Origin: Lautropia sp.
GTDB lineage: Bacteria; Pseudomonadota; Gammaproteobacteria; Burkholderiales; Burkholderiaceae_E
Assembly: GCA_030528325.1 (NCBI GenBank)
Contig: JAUMZD010000009.1
Coordinates: 1 to 64,000, forward strand
DNA: 64,000 nucleotides
Direction of reading: 5' to 3'
Under the pieces are notes generated by a model. The model was not told the origin of the DNA and did no database searches. It was given only the letters and a program-made list of their open reading frames with translations. A program made the position numbers and the translations under genes. Positions 27,028-39,800 of the stretch are shown piece by piece (position 1 is the first letter of the stretch; each line of letters starts with the position of its first letter).

Positions 27028-27267
27028 GCTGATACCCCACGACCCGTGCCCGGGCCCGCCGGGTGATGAGAAGCGCCATCAGGCATCGGCTCCCCGGTGG
27101 GCACCAGGTTTCCAGGCTTGCATGGGGACGAATAAGTTCATAACACGCTCTAGAATGTCGGCTTTCAGCAGTCACCGACAGCCGCGTTCGTGCCGGTGGC
27201 CCGGATTCGGACGATTCGTCCCCGGTTTCACCGCACCAGCGCATCTTCAGCATTTTGCGGAGCGTAG

Positions 27268-28605
<1,338 letters not shown>

Positions 28606-28610
28606 CAGGT

Positions 28611-31600
28611 TCAGGGTGTGGTCTGGCCCCCCGGCCAAAGTGCATCATCCCACAAATCCGGCACCGGTCTCACTCCCGTCAGCCCCCCTGAACCTCCCAC
28701 CTGCTGATCCGGTACCGGCACACTCAGCAACTCCATCAGGGACAGGGTCGGGGCTCCAGCCTTCGGGCTCGTGCCCGGTACGACCGGCTCCTGTTCCCCA
28801 CCTGTTCGCGCCCCGGACGGTACCACCGTCCGGGCTGCCTCTTCACCCGAATCCGGATCATCCGACGAGGAAACATCGGAAGTCCTGGCCGCCGAACCGG
28901 ACTGACCGTCGGACGCCATCACCGACAACAGCACCTCGTCACGGGCATCAGGATTGGCAGACAGGGCCTGTTTGCCCTGTCTGTCCGTGGTGATCGACGC
29001 TGGCGCGGGCGCCTCGGTGAACTGGATCGTGACGACGCTGTCGGGCAGGATCGTGGCCACCGTGTGCAACTCCGTGATCACGAAGCTCGAATCGTTCGGG
29101 CTCCGGTAATTGGGATCCACCTCGGCAATCGTGATGCTGCCTCCCTGGTTGTTCTCGCTTCGCCACGCAAAATTGTCCAGCGCCGACGAATGATAAAAAT
29201 CGTCCATGATGACCGTGCGATGTTCGCTCTGATCATCCGAAAAATGAAAGAGTGCTGGCTGGTAACGATCATATTGCACGACGAAAGCCGTTGACCGGGC
29301 CTTGCCCTCGCTGCCATCGTGCAACACCTGGTCGAAGCTCGTGCCCTGGGCCTTGAAAAAGTACTCATCCAGCCAGGCCTTGTTCTTCGAGTTGTTTTCA
29401 ACCTGAAGCAACCGTCCCCCTCTGTTCCGGGCCATCCTCGCGGCCTCCGTCTTGTTGACGGCCTCATCCAGCGTCACCAGTTCGTAGGCTTTCACCTCGG
29501 TGACGCCCTTCAGCACATAGGGAAAGATCTTTCGCCCATCCTCCTTGTGCTCGACATAGGAGAGGAAACGATAGCGCTTCGAACCCATCTCGCTCTGCGA
29601 AGGCAGGCCCAGCGCATTGAAGAACACATACTGATCGAAACGACTGATGGTGTCATGCCCCAGCACTGGCGCCCCCAGCGAGCCCTCTGCCAGCGGTATC
29701 GGGCCAGGCCTGAGTTCAACGTTCACCATCACCACGGCATCACTCGTCCTGTGGATGTAATGACCATTGCTGTCGACCGGAATGAACGAGAAGTTGCCGA
29801 TCGTGCTGCGCGTTGAATCCCAATAGACATGACCAAAATCCGCCAACTGGATCCGGTCGTTGGCCTTGATTGGCACAACCTCTCCGGAAGGACGGCGAAC
29901 CGTCAGCAAGGGTAAGGCAGGATCCTCATTCAAGCTGGCTGTTGGCGCCCGATGGATCCAGACCGCCTGAGGCTCCCTGTCGGGATCCGTACCAGCCAGC
30001 AGACTTCGATCCAGACGGGTCAGCTGTCTGAATGGAATATCATGCTTGTTCGAGAGATGGTCGACATGGGGTACCGAAAACGGTAATCCATAAGTCGATG
30101 ACGAACTTCTGGATGGACTACCCGGATAGGCAGGCACCGGCCCGAACTCGATCACCTGATACGTGATGGAAAAAAGCCCGTCGATCGGTCTATGCAGGCT
30201 GTCCAGTGGCGTGAAGGTGAAGTGCCCACCCCGGTTTGCACTGTTGTCCCAAAGGAAGCGGCCAATATCCTCACGCTCGACGATGTCGTTGATCTGGAGA
30301 TCCTGCCGCGGCTTGTAACCGGCACTGCCAGGCGAACCGACCTGCTCGAGCGCCAGTGCCGAGGCATTCGGATCAGTGTCATCGATTTCCTGAATGGTAT
30401 CGATCCGGATGGCGTTCGCCACATGTCCATCACGATGATAGCCCAGCAGATTGGCCGAACCATACTTGATGGGCTGCCCATCGGGCACCTGCGCAAGTTC
30501 TAGGGACAAGGTGGCGGGGAACTTCGGCAGCTGGCTGCCCTCCGTCACGGTGATGGTCTGAACATTGACGCCGAGGACACGCTGCTGACGCTCATCCAGC
30601 ACCTCATAATCGATTTGTCCTCCGCGGTTGTAGCGGGCATGCCAGAAGAGCTTGCCCAGGTCATCCCGGTGAATGATCTGATCCTGTTTCACCGGCTGAA
30701 CATCACCGGGCCCACGATTCAGCACCAGCGGTGAAAATTCTTTGGGTGGCCGATCATCATCATCCCTGTTGAATAGAAAGCGAACACGGACATGATCCGG
30801 CGCCCTGGACGGATCCTCCGCCCCGAACTGCGCCAGCGGAATCCTCACATGACCATCGAGAACCGCGCTTGCCTTCGGCAGCGAGTTCCGATTCTTCGTG
30901 CTCGATTCCAGATGAATGGGAGCCAGCTTGAGGGTTTCTTCCAGATTCAGCACCTGATCGCCAACATCCGGCTTGACATGTCCATTCGTGTCAATCAGTA
31001 CGTAACGGATGCTTCCATCCCGATAGCTGTTTCCTTCCCAATACAACCGGTCCAGATCTTCCAGTGTCAGGATCTCTCCTGCCTGAACCCGAACCGCTCC
31101 GGATGAACTCCCTCTTTTTTGTTTATCCCAGAGCAACGGGCTGCTACTTCCCGGTGTCAGCCCCTCCGCCTCGACAGCTTCGATCCGGATTCGCTCTGCC
31201 TGGGGGTCATCATTGCTACCGAAGAAGATCCCCCGATTCAGCTTGACTGTTCGGTCCCGAATGATATAGAACTTTTTCTCTGAATCCTCCTGAGACGGAT
31301 CAGCAGGGACGGGTGACAATTCCTGAATCGTGACGGTCTGTGGATTGGCCCCCACGATCTCACGACCCGCCGCATCGAGGGGCACGAAACGGAAGGTTCC
31401 GCCTTCGTTGGTCGAAGCATCCCAGACGAGTTTGTCGAAATCCGATGACTCAATCGGTTCACCAGGCACCACGGATTCAGGCAACAGCGGATGTGCCCCA
31501 TCGCGATCAACCTTCAGCGGAACGGACGCACCCGGCGCCTGTTGCTGCGGATCGACCTGTTCCACCCGGATTGCCGACGGCTGACGGCTGAGATCCGTAC

Positions 31601-34460
31601 CGGAAAAGATCCTGGCCGGCAAAGGCAGGATACCGTCATGGTTCACCGACAGCGTCTGATCCGTACCCGCGTATGTGGGCACCAAAGCCTCTTCCCGGAT
31701 GTTCACGGTCTGTGGCGAAGCACCAGGAATGGGCGAACCATCGGCATTGACCGGCTCGAACTGGAATGAACCACCGTGTCCAACCTGGGCAAACCATTGC
31801 AGACGCCCGAACTGCTGGGCATCGATCACCCAGTTTTCCTCCACCACGGTTCCATCCTGCAAGCGGAGCGCCCCCTTGGCTGCACCCGCTGCGATCGGAG
31901 AGATGGACAGGATCCGGATGGCCGGTGGCGCCTTGTCGATCTCGCTTCCCCGGAATACCTCGGCCCCGATCCACACACGACTGTCGTGTTCCACATCCAG
32001 CGTCACCGGCCCCGAGTACACCGGCACGGCTGCCTGTTCCTGAATGTTCAGCGTGTGCGTTTCTGACCCCAGAATGCGGGTTCCATCCGCATGGACGGGC
32101 TCGAAGCTGAAACGCCCCCCTGCATTGTTCGCCGCATGCCAGGTGATCCAGGCAAATTCATCGGCATGAACCAGACTGCCCACCGCCAGCGTCCTGAGTG
32201 CATCCGGCTTGGTCACACTCAGCGCCGCACCCGTCTCCGTTCCCCCACCCGAGGGCAGGATCTGCGTGATGCGGATCGCCGTCGGCTTGTGCAGCGGCTC
32301 ACGTCCCACGAAGGTGCTTTCCTCCAGTAAAAGGTCGGCACCGTTCGCCACCCACAATGAGGTGGGTTGATCAGGGTACTGCGGCGGCACCGGATGCTCG
32401 ACGATCTTCACCCGCTGCGGCACGGCACCCAGCAGGGTCGTCCCGTCGGCATTGGCCGCCTCGAAGCGGAAACTTCCGCCGTCATTGCTGGCACTGTCCC
32501 AGGCGAGCTTGTCGAAATCCTTCGCATGGATGAACCAGTTGAGCGTAACCTTCTCTCGCTGGGGGCCAAACACCAGAGCCGGGGCCTCGGCATCCGCAGG
32601 ATTTCGTGGATTGATGGCCGTGATGCGGATCCCGGCAGGTCGGCGGGCAGGATCCAGACCCGAGAAAAGGGTGCTGGCAATGGGCTTCGTGGCATCATGG
32701 GCCACCTGCAGGTCATCGAGCCTGGGTGGATAATTCGGCGGCTCAGGATGAACGCTCACCCCGACAGTCTGAACCAGCTGCGCATCGATGGGGGTTCCCG
32801 ATGGAGACAATGGGGTGAAACTGAAGCTTCCGCCCTGATTGTCCCGGGCATCCCAGAAAATGTTGTCGAAGTCCGCCCGCCCGATGATGTCCTCATTCTT
32901 CAGGGCAACCAGCCCGCCGGGCGTTCTCCGGAACAGCGGTCCTTCCGTACCCGCCGCCATGCCCGTCGCCTCGATACCCTCGATCCGGACAGCATCCGGC
33001 ACCCGGGCCGGATCGATGCCGGCAAAGGTGATGCGCGAAATCTTCAATTCTCCGTCATACGCCACCGGCAAGGCCGCCTGATTCTTCGGGTAGGACGGCA
33101 GCAGCACAGTCGTTGACGGCTCGGACGGCGTCCCACCGCCGCTCTCCGGCGGCGGGGCCGGTACGGCTGGCGTTCCGCCGGGCACCTGCGCTTCCCCAGG
33201 AGCGGTCGGTGGTGTCGAAGGCACGGGCGTGGTCGGTGAAGTAACGGGCGGTGTCGTACCGGCAGAACCGGAGGATGAGTCCGTACCCGATTCTGTTCCG
33301 GTGCCAGTACCTGTGCCGGCTCCTGCGCCCGAACCCATGCCAGCACCGGCCTCTGTGCCTGGATCGGCATCCGCATGGGTGCCTGTACCGGAATCCGTGC
33401 CTGCTCCAGCGCCATGACCTGAACCCTGTCCATCTGGCTGCTTGCCCATATCAGGAGGGGAAGGCACCGTACCGCCCGGTTGCATGGACGAACCATCACC
33501 CTGCCCCCCCTGACCGGGTTGACTGGGATGTCCGGATTGGCCGGGTTGCCCAGGCTGTCCAGGCTGCCCGGGTTGCCCCGGCATGATCGGCCCCCCCGGA
33601 TAGCCCGGCAGCGACGGTACACCGGGATAGCCTGGCATCATCGGTACGCCAGGATAACCAGGTACGGACGGCGTGCCGGGCACACCCGGAACAACGGTGC
33701 CACCAGGGTAGCCCGGATAGCCCGGCACCGACGGCACGCCGGGAACACTGGGAACAACGGCACCACCGGGGTAGCCTGGATACCCTGGCAGGATCGGTAC
33801 ACCCGGATAACCCGGCACCGACGGCACGCCGGGAACCCCCGGAACCCCGGGGTACCCCGGCACACCCGGCAGAACACCGGTCGGCGGTGTGCTCTGACCG
33901 GGTGATCCACCCGGAGATGGTGACGGCGTCTGGCCGGCATCACCGGTCTGAGGTGGATTGGCCACGTCTCCCTGGGTTCTTCCCCCGATGCCCAGGTTGT
34001 CATGAAGACGATCCGATGATGATGCTGTACGGCTGCTGGTGAACTGGCTGCTCACCGTCGCCTGTGTCACGATCGCCCCCAGCCACATGTGAACGGTCGA
34101 AGCCGACGAAGCCGGTGTGGCTGCCTTCAGCCCGCCAACGGCACCTGTCGTCGCGGTCGATACGGCCGGTGCCTGCACCGCCTCGGCACCCGTCATCCCG
34201 ACGGCAGGCTGGCTGGCCAGCTGAAGCCCGGCGGCATCCCTGACCTCATCCATGCCCGGTTGTTCGGACGCCCCGATCACCGCTCCCTGAAGCTGATGCG
34301 GCACGGAAGACGGTTCTTCGATCCGTGGCTCATCAACGACCAGGGAGCCCGCCTTGCGCCATCTGCCCGACGTCATGATGCTGGCAGGGTGTCCATCCGC
34401 CTTCGGCAATGGCAGCTGACCGGTGGAGAGCGAAACCGGGTTCGTCTGAGGGGTCTTCAT
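28611..34460 (-). CDS. Giant protein with collagen-like stalk and tandem beta-type repeats
   Basis: From the ATG at 34460 the product has 1,949 residues; an ATG at 34499 and an open frame up to 34775 are alternatives. Order: about 190 Ser/Ala-rich residues; a collagen-like Gly-X-Pro tract (bp 33881-33497; GVPGYPGVPG, GYPGGPIMPGQPGQPG); a Gly/Ser/Thr-rich tract (33425-33236); then about ten tandem units of 105-130 residues (33090 to 28990). Each unit has the pattern FxGxDPxRxPxAIRI near its start and KLxWDAxxNxGGSFRF plus a PQTVxIxE strand near its end, resembling cadherin-like repeats of large adhesins. The tail is Pro/Gly-rich. No signal peptide, RTX repeat, sortase site or membrane anchor is visible. 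It is probably a surface or secreted adhesin. Confidence 0.8.
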   Translation of the reverse strand: MKTPQTNPVSLSTGQLPLPKADGHPASIMTSGRWRKAGSLVVDEPRIEEPSSVPHQLQGAVIGASEQPGMDEVRDAAGLQLASQPAVGMTGAEAVQAPAVSTATTGAVGGLKAATPASSASTVHMWLGAIVTQATVSSQFTSSRTASSSDRLHDNLGIGGRTQGDVANPPQTGDAGQTPSPSPGGSPGQSTPPTGVLPGVPGYPGVPGVPGVPSVPGYPGVPILPGYPGYPGGAVVPSVPGVPSVPGYPGYPGGTVVPGVPGTPSVPGYPGVPMMPGYPGVPSLPGYPGGPIMPGQPGQPGQPGQPGQSGHPSQPGQGGQGDGSSMQPGGTVPSPPDMGKQPDGQGSGHGAGAGTDSGTGTHADADPGTEAGAGMGSGAGAGTGTGTGTESGTDSSSGSAGTTPPVTSPTTPVPSTPPTAPGEAQVPGGTPAVPAPPPESGGGTPSEPSTTVLLPSYPKNQAALPVAYDGELKISRITFAGIDPARVPDAVRIEGIEATGMAAGTEGPLFRRTPGGLVALKNEDIIGRADFDNIFWDARDNQGGSFSFTPLSPSGTPIDAQLVQTVGVSVHPEPPNYPPRLDDLQVAHDATKPIASTLFSGLDPARRPAGIRITAINPRNPADAEAPALVFGPQREKVTLNWFIHAKDFDKLAWDSASNDGGSFRFEAANADGTTLLGAVPQRVKIVEHPVPPQYPDQPTSLWVANGADLLLEESTFVGREPLHKPTAIRITQILPSGGGTETGAALSVTKPDALRTLAVGSLVHADEFAWITWHAANNAGGRFSFEPVHADGTRILGSETHTLNIQEQAAVPVYSGPVTLDVEHDSRVWIGAEVFRGSEIDKAPPAIRILSISPIAAGAAKGALRLQDGTVVEENWVIDAQQFGRLQWFAQVGHGGSFQFEPVNADGSPIPGASPQTVNIREEALVPTYAGTDQTLSVNHDGILPLPARIFSGTDLSRQPSAIRVEQVDPQQQAPGASVPLKVDRDGAHPLLPESVVPGEPIESSDFDKLVWDASTNEGGTFRFVPLDAAGREIVGANPQTVTIQELSPVPADPSQEDSEKKFYIIRDRTVKLNRGIFFGSNDDPQAERIRIEAVEAEGLTPGSSSPLLWDKQKRGSSSGAVRVQAGEILTLEDLDRLYWEGNSYRDGSIRYVLIDTNGHVKPDVGDQVLNLEETLKLAPIHLESSTKNRNSLPKASAVLDGHVRIPLAQFGAEDPSRAPDHVRVRFLFNRDDDDRPPKEFSPLVLNRGPGDVQPVKQDQIIHRDDLGKLFWHARYNRGGQIDYEVLDERQQRVLGVNVQTITVTEGSQLPKFPATLSLELAQVPDGQPIKYGSANLLGYHRDGHVANAIRIDTIQEIDDTDPNASALALEQVGSPGSAGYKPRQDLQINDIVEREDIGRFLWDNSANRGGHFTFTPLDSLHRPIDGLFSITYQVIEFGPVPAYPGSPSRSSSSTYGLPFSVPHVDHLSNKHDIPFRQLTRLDRSLLAGTDPDREPQAVWIHRAPTASLNEDPALPLLTVRRPSGEVVPIKANDRIQLADFGHVYWDSTRSTIGNFSFIPVDSNGHYIHRTSDAVVMVNVELRPGPIPLAEGSLGAPVLGHDTISRFDQYVFFNALGLPSQSEMGSKRYRFLSYVEHKEDGRKIFPYVLKGVTEVKAYELVTLDEAVNKTEAARMARNRGGRLLQVENNSKNKAWLDEYFFKAQGTSFDQVLHDGSEGKARSTAFVVQYDRYQPALFHFSDDQSEHRTVIMDDFYHSSALDNFAWRSENNQGGSITIAEVDPNYRSPNDSSFVITELHTVATILPDSVVTIQFTEAPAPASITTDRQGKQALSANPDARDEVLLSVMASDGQSGSAARTSDVSSSDDPDSGEEAARTVVPSGARTGGEQEPVVPGTSPKAGAPTLSLMELLSVPVPDQQVGGSGGLTGVRPVPDLWDDALWPGGQTTP
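33497..33881 (-). repeat. Collagen-like coding repeat (Gly-X-Pro type)
   Basis: About 128 codons of Gly-Val-Pro, Gly-Tyr-Pro and Gly-Gln-Pro triplets with a few breaks. At the DNA level nine-base and longer units recur (for example GGATAGCCTGG-like blocks and four CCAGGCTGT-like blocks at the downstream end), so the length could vary by recombination or slippage. Confidence 0.85.
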
Positions 34461-34516
34461 ACACTTCGTCCAGGGATAACGTGCTTCCGGGCATGTCATG
34501 GACAGAAGCACCTTGA

Positions 34517-34627
34517 GATACTCTGAACAAGTCCCGTGAGGCGACGTGCCTTGACACGGGATGCAGGACAAGGCGGCATGCACCCGTGTCGGGGATGCGG
34601 CATCCGCGTGGACTTGTTCAGAGTATC
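34517..34627 (+). repeat. Inverted-repeat element PE2, copy 1 (111 bp)
   Basis: The ends are a perfect 18-bp inverted repeat, GATACTCTGAACAAGTCC. Inside, GACACGGG and CCCGTGTC form another pair and GCCTTG/CAAGGC a third. A near-identical copy of the same length lies inverted at 43657-43767. It lies 57 bp upstream of the start chosen for the collagen-like gene and is open in that frame, so it would be translated if translation began further upstream. Confidence 0.93.
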
Positions 34628-34896
34628 CCTTGACCTTGTCATCCTCCGATACTGGCCAAAGGCGTTGAACCTTCAGCCTTCGAGCTGCCCAAGTGGCTTG
34701 CCACATGGGACAGACGATATCCCGGTGTCGCGTATTTCCCTCGCTTTCTGGCGGCATCGAAGCTTTCCATGGCACCTACCCCGGCACTGACACGGCCAGC
34801 TTCCGGAACCTGAGACAGGGCTTGCAAGACGGCTATACCGATGATCCGGACACAAAATGCCTACAATCGAAGCATCCACCACAAGGAGACAAGGAC

Positions 34897-35145
34897 ATGG
34901 CTCTCATCACCTGCCCCGAATGCCAGCGATCGGTATCCGATCAGGCCGCAAGCTGCCCCGGCTGTGGTCATCCGCTTCAGCGCCAATCGGCGATCGGTCA
35001 GAACATACCCGGCAACACGGCCGACTGGGTCAAGGCCACCGGCATCGTCGGTGCAGCCTGGGTGCTGCCCAAAGTGGCCAAACTGATCTTTGCCATCATC
35101 GTGTTCGGGCTGTTCCTGTATTTCGTGTTCGGCAGCAAGGGCTGA
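34897..35145 (+). CDS. Small zinc-ribbon membrane protein
   Basis: The 82-residue product starts MALITCPECQ and has a zinc ribbon of two Cys pairs (CPECQRSVSDQAASCPGCGHPL, here split as CPEC and CPGC) at residues 6-26. A linker and one membrane helix near the C-terminus (LIFAIIVFGLFLYFVF) follow. The start is preceded by an AGGAGACAAGGA site. Such zinc-ribbon plus helix proteins are widespread and uncharacterised. It precedes the YhaO-like gene by 240 bp. Confidence 0.75.
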   Translation: MALITCPECQRSVSDQAASCPGCGHPLQRQSAIGQNIPGNTADWVKATGIVGAAWVLPKVAKLIFAIIVFGLFLYFVFGSKG

Positions 35146-35385
35146 CACCACATCCACCTCCCCGCCCCCCTCATCAGCCGGAACCGGCAGGGGTGCCGGC
35201 AGGCGCGGCACAGAGACACCTGTAACACCGCTGTCCCGACCTGCCACCGGCCATGAGACGGCAAACCGTCGCCCCGGCCACGAAAGGCTTTGACATCCAG
35301 CCGTCCGAGCCGGTCGGACGGAAACTGCCCACCTATAATGGGATGGTATTACCACTATCTGGATCCGGTGACGGCCAGCCATCCC

Positions 35386-36708
35386 ATGAGATTCATCCAC
35401 ACCGCCGATCTGCACATCGACAGCCCGATGAGAGGTCTTGCCGCCTACCCGGACGCACCAGCCGGACGGCTGCGCAGTGCCACCCGGGAAGCCTTCCAGA
35501 ACCTGGTCGGCATCGCGATCGAGGAAAAGGTCGATTTCATGGTGATCGCTGGTGACATCTACGACGGCGACTGGAAGGACTTCAATACCGGACTTTTCTT
35601 CATCGCCCAGATGGGGCGCCTGAAGCGGGCCGGCATTCCCGTCTATCTGCTGTACGGCAATCACGACGCCGAAGCCGACATGACACGCAGTCTGACCTTG
35701 CCCGACAACGTGCATGTCTTCTCCAGCCGCAAGGCCGAGACCTTCCGTCACCCCCACCTGAATGTGGCACTGCATGGCCGCAGCTTCAGGGTGGCAGCCA
35801 CCACCGACAATCTGGTTCCGAACTACCCTGAACCGGTGTCGGGCTGCTTCAACATCGGCGTTCTGCATACGGCACTGGAAGGCCGCAGCGAGCATGCCCG
35901 CTATGCCCCCTGCACGGTGGCCGAACTGGAAGCGAAGGGTTATCAATACTGGGCACTGGGGCACGTGCACGAGCAGGCGATCATGCCCGCTCCCGAGGCA
36001 CGCCGACCCGGCCAGCCTCTCATCGCCTTCTCCGGCAACATCCAGGGGCGTCACATCCGGGAAACGGGCGCACGCGGGGCGCTGCTGCTCACGGTCGAAG
36101 ACGATGAAATCACCACTGTCGAAACGCTGACGGTGGATGTCCTGCGCTGGGAACGGCTCGACATCGTGCTGGGTGGGCAGGACGACATGGAGACTGCGCT
36201 GCTCGCCGTAGGCAAGGGGCTTGAAGCCCTGCTGGAGAAGACACCTGCCGATCTGCCGCTGGCCGTTCGGGTCATTTTCTCGGGCATGACACCAGCTCAC
36301 AAGGCGCTGCTGTCGAAGGATGAACAGCTGCGCCAGGAAGTGATCGCCCGGGCCGTGGCGCTGACTCCGGATCGGATCTGGATCGAGAAGGTCAAGGTAT
36401 CGACACAACCTCCAGTCGCCGGCACCGATGACACCGATCCCGGCACCAGCCATGTCGATGCACTGGCCGATCTGGAAAAACTGGCCCGGGGGTCGATCTC
36501 GGATGAGTCATTCGTGACCGAACTGATTGACCAATGGCAATTGCTGCTGAAAATATTGCCACGGGAAGTTCGGGAAGCCTCACAGGCACTGGTCGACCTT
36601 CATCAGAGTCCGGAGACCCATCTTCAGGCGTGGCTCGAAGACAGCCTGCCGCTGATGATGGATCGCGTCGAACAGGTTCGATCGCCCGGCCAGCCGAATG
36701 TGTCATGA
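35386..36708 (+). CDS. YhaO-like metallophosphoesterase (SbcD/Mre11 family)
   Basis: The 440-residue product has all the calcineurin-type metal motifs: HTADLHIDSP, VIAGDIYDGD, LYGNHD, GVLHTALEG and GHVHEQ, as in Mre11/SbcD nucleases. The C-terminal 180 residues form the capping and partner-binding region. The start at MRFIHTADLHID is the family start. With the following ATPase it should form an SbcCD-like complex, in the YhaO/YhaN branch rather than true SbcD/SbcC. A role in DNA end processing is inferred from the family. Confidence 0.85.
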   Translation: MRFIHTADLHIDSPMRGLAAYPDAPAGRLRSATREAFQNLVGIAIEEKVDFMVIAGDIYDGDWKDFNTGLFFIAQMGRLKRAGIPVYLLYGNHDAEADMTRSLTLPDNVHVFSSRKAETFRHPHLNVALHGRSFRVAATTDNLVPNYPEPVSGCFNIGVLHTALEGRSEHARYAPCTVAELEAKGYQYWALGHVHEQAIMPAPEARRPGQPLIAFSGNIQGRHIRETGARGALLLTVEDDEITTVETLTVDVLRWERLDIVLGGQDDMETALLAVGKGLEALLEKTPADLPLAVRVIFSGMTPAHKALLSKDEQLRQEVIARAVALTPDRIWIEKVKVSTQPPVAGTDDTDPGTSHVDALADLEKLARGSISDESFVTELIDQWQLLLKILPREVREASQALVDLHQSPETHLQAWLEDSLPLMMDRVEQVRSPGQPNVS

Positions 36709-36822
36709 CATGGCTGCTATGCCCCCCATGAAGACCCTCATCCCTGATTGCCTGCCTGTGCCAACCGGAAGAACCGATGCTGTCCTGGTTCCCGACACCA
36801 TCACCAGACCCAGGAGAATCTG

Positions 36823-39800
36823 ATGCGCATTCGGGAACTTCGGCTGATCCGCTACGGCAAATTCACCGACCGCATGCTGACCATGCCTGCAGCCTCACAG
36901 GACATCCATCTGGTCGTCGGCCCGAACGAAGCCGGCAAATCGACCCTGCGTCAGGCCATCGGTGACTGGCTGTTCGGCTTTCCGCAAAAGACGACGATGG
37001 GTTTCCTGCATCCGATGGCTGATCTGCGGATCGGTGGCGTGCTCGAAGCCCTGAACCGGAAACCCGCTACAGACGGCGATACGATGGCTGGTGCTGGTGC
37101 TGGCAGGGATGATGTCCGATCGGCCCTATTCCCCGCCCTGGATTTCATCCGGAAGAAGGGAAGGAAGGACACGATCATCGATGGACAGGATGAGAAAACC
37201 CCATTACCGGCGGACGCTCTGGCAGCGTGGCTTGGTCATCTGGATGACGTCGCGTTCAAGCGGCTCTACGCGCTCGATCATCGCATGCTGGTCGAGGGCA
37301 GCGAAGGTATCCTGCGGGCCTCGGACGACGTGGGGCGGATGCTGTTCCAGTCGGCATCCGGCGTCGAGCATCTGGGCGAAGCACTGAAACGACTGGAAAA
37401 TGAGGCAGACCAGCTCTGGGCCCCCAGAAAATCCGCCAACCGTCTTTTCTATCAGGCTCAGGAAGATTTCGATGCAGCCAGACGCCAGCTGAATCAGGTT
37501 CAGCTGCGAACACGGGAGTGGAAGGAAAAACACGAGGCACTGGCTGCCACCGAAGAAGCGCTGAATGAAGCCGAACAGCGGAATCTCCAGATCCAGCAAC
37601 AGAAAAGCCGGCTGGAGCGCATCCGGCGTGTCCAGCCCATGCTGCTGGCTCTGGATACGGCGCTGTCGGCGCAACACCAGCTGGCAGGCGATGGGCTGCC
37701 CGTGCTGCTGCCGGAGAATGCAGCGCAGATCCTGCGGGACGCCAGTCAGCAGGGCATGCTGGCGCAGGCGGACAGGCAACGTCTGTCGGCCACTCTGGCC
37801 GGGCTCGATCGGTCGCTCGAGACGCTCTGTCCCGATCAGCAGGTGCTGGGACTCGCGGCGGACATCACGGCCCTGAACGATGCGCGGCTTCGCTTTCACG
37901 ACCATCCGGCACAGATCGAAAAACACCGAACCTCCCTTCAGCACAAACACATGAAGGCCCGGGAACTGGCACAGGCGCTGGGCTGGCCGGATGAGGATGA
38001 AAGCACGCTAACCCGACACCTTCCCCCCGAAGCACTGAGAGAACAGATCAGGGAGCTGATCGACCAGCATGCCAGCATCCGCCAGGCTCGGGATGGTGCC
38101 CAGCAGACACTCGCCGGCCTTAACCGGCAGATCAGCCAGTGGCAGCAGCAGATCCAGGCCCTGAGCACCCATCATCTGGACAATCGTCTCCCGGCCCTGC
38201 TGGATCAGGCCAGAAAACTCGGCGATACGGATCGGATCCTGTCCGACTACCGCGCCCAGATCGCATCATTCGATCGAAGCATCGATCAGGCACTGTCACA
38301 GATGGGTCAGTGGCAACAGCCTGTCGAGACCCTGAACACGATGCTGGTGCCCGAGCCGGCACAGGTGCAGCGACTGATCGATCGACAGCATGAAGACAAA
38401 GGAAGACTGCGTGCCGCCCAGAGCAGTCTGGCTGCCCGTCACGAGGAGATCTCGCGACGGGAGCAGGCACTGCAACAGCTCGTCCGCCATCATCAGCCCG
38501 TCTCGACGGAACAGCTGCAACAGGCGCGCGACACGCGCGATGCGCACTGGCAGCGGATCAAGACGGATCCCGGCAGCCTGCCTGCCGAAACGCAGGCCTT
38601 CGAAATCCGCATCCGGGAAGCCGACCAGCTGGCCGATACCCGACTGGAGCGGGCACAGCACGAAGCGCAACGGCAGGCCAGTGCCGAACAGCTGGAACGC
38701 CTGCGTCTGGAAGCGGAGATCACCCAGCAGGAAATCGATACGATTCGGCAGCAAATCTGTCAGCGTCTGAGCGACTGGCAGGCACAGGCCACTGCCTGCG
38801 GCCTTCCCCGACTCCCGCTGGACATGGCGCCTGCCTGGCTGAAGCAGCGCGAGCAGGCTCTTGGTGCCCACCACCAGAAAGTCCAGCTCACGGTAGCCTG
38901 CCAGCACCACGAGGAACGGGCCGAGCACATCCGGCTGGCACTGATCGAGCATCTGGGCAACGACGATGAGCAGCTGCCATCGGCACGGACGCTGGAGGAT
39001 GTCATCCTGATGGCCAGCGAGCGAATGGCCGAAGCAAACCGGATCCGCGGACGGATCGACACGCTGGGCCGGCAGCTCGATGAGGCCAGGCTGCAGCTGC
39101 CACTGGCCGAGACGGCACTTCAGGCCGCAGAACAGCACTGGCATCGATGGGAAGAACGCTGGCTGAAACTGCTCGATGCGATGGGCCAGTCACCGGACAC
39201 ACCGATCGAGCAGATCAGGACGCGACTTGGCCTGATGCAGGAACTCGATACCGTGCTGACGGACATGGCCGTCATCCGGCGTGAACGGATCGACACGCTC
39301 GAATCCGAATGGAATGGCTGGCAAAGTGATGCCCTCATGCTGGCCCGGCGCCTGATGGCCGATCAGCATCCAGCCTCGGCGCAGGATGTATCGATCGCAC
39401 TCAACCAGCGTCTCGATACGGCCAGACAGCAGGCGGCAGAGGCAGAACGCCTGAGCCAGCAGCGGCAGCAGGCGCAGCAGGCACTTGATCAGGCGCTTCG
39501 GGAGCAGCAGGCCATCGACGCCACCCTGCAGCCGCTGATGCAACAGGCTGGAACGACGGATATGCAGGCCCTCGCTCGAGCCATCGAATCGTCGGATCAG
39601 CGACGTCAGATCGAACGGCGTATCGAGCAGCACCAGCAGCAACTGATGGCGACGGCCGACGGTCTCAGCATCGCGCAACTACGCGAAGAAGCAGCTGGCA
39701 TCGACCCCGATCAGTTACATGCCCAGCTTGAGAGCCTGGACACGGAAGCCCGGCAACTCATCACAACGATTCGTGAACTAAGCACCAGGCAAGGCCAGCA

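Noticed and set aside
33497..33881. Short regularly spaced repeats that could look like a CRISPR array
   Set aside because: They are codons of a collagen-like Gly-X-Pro tract within a long open frame, with no unique spacers.
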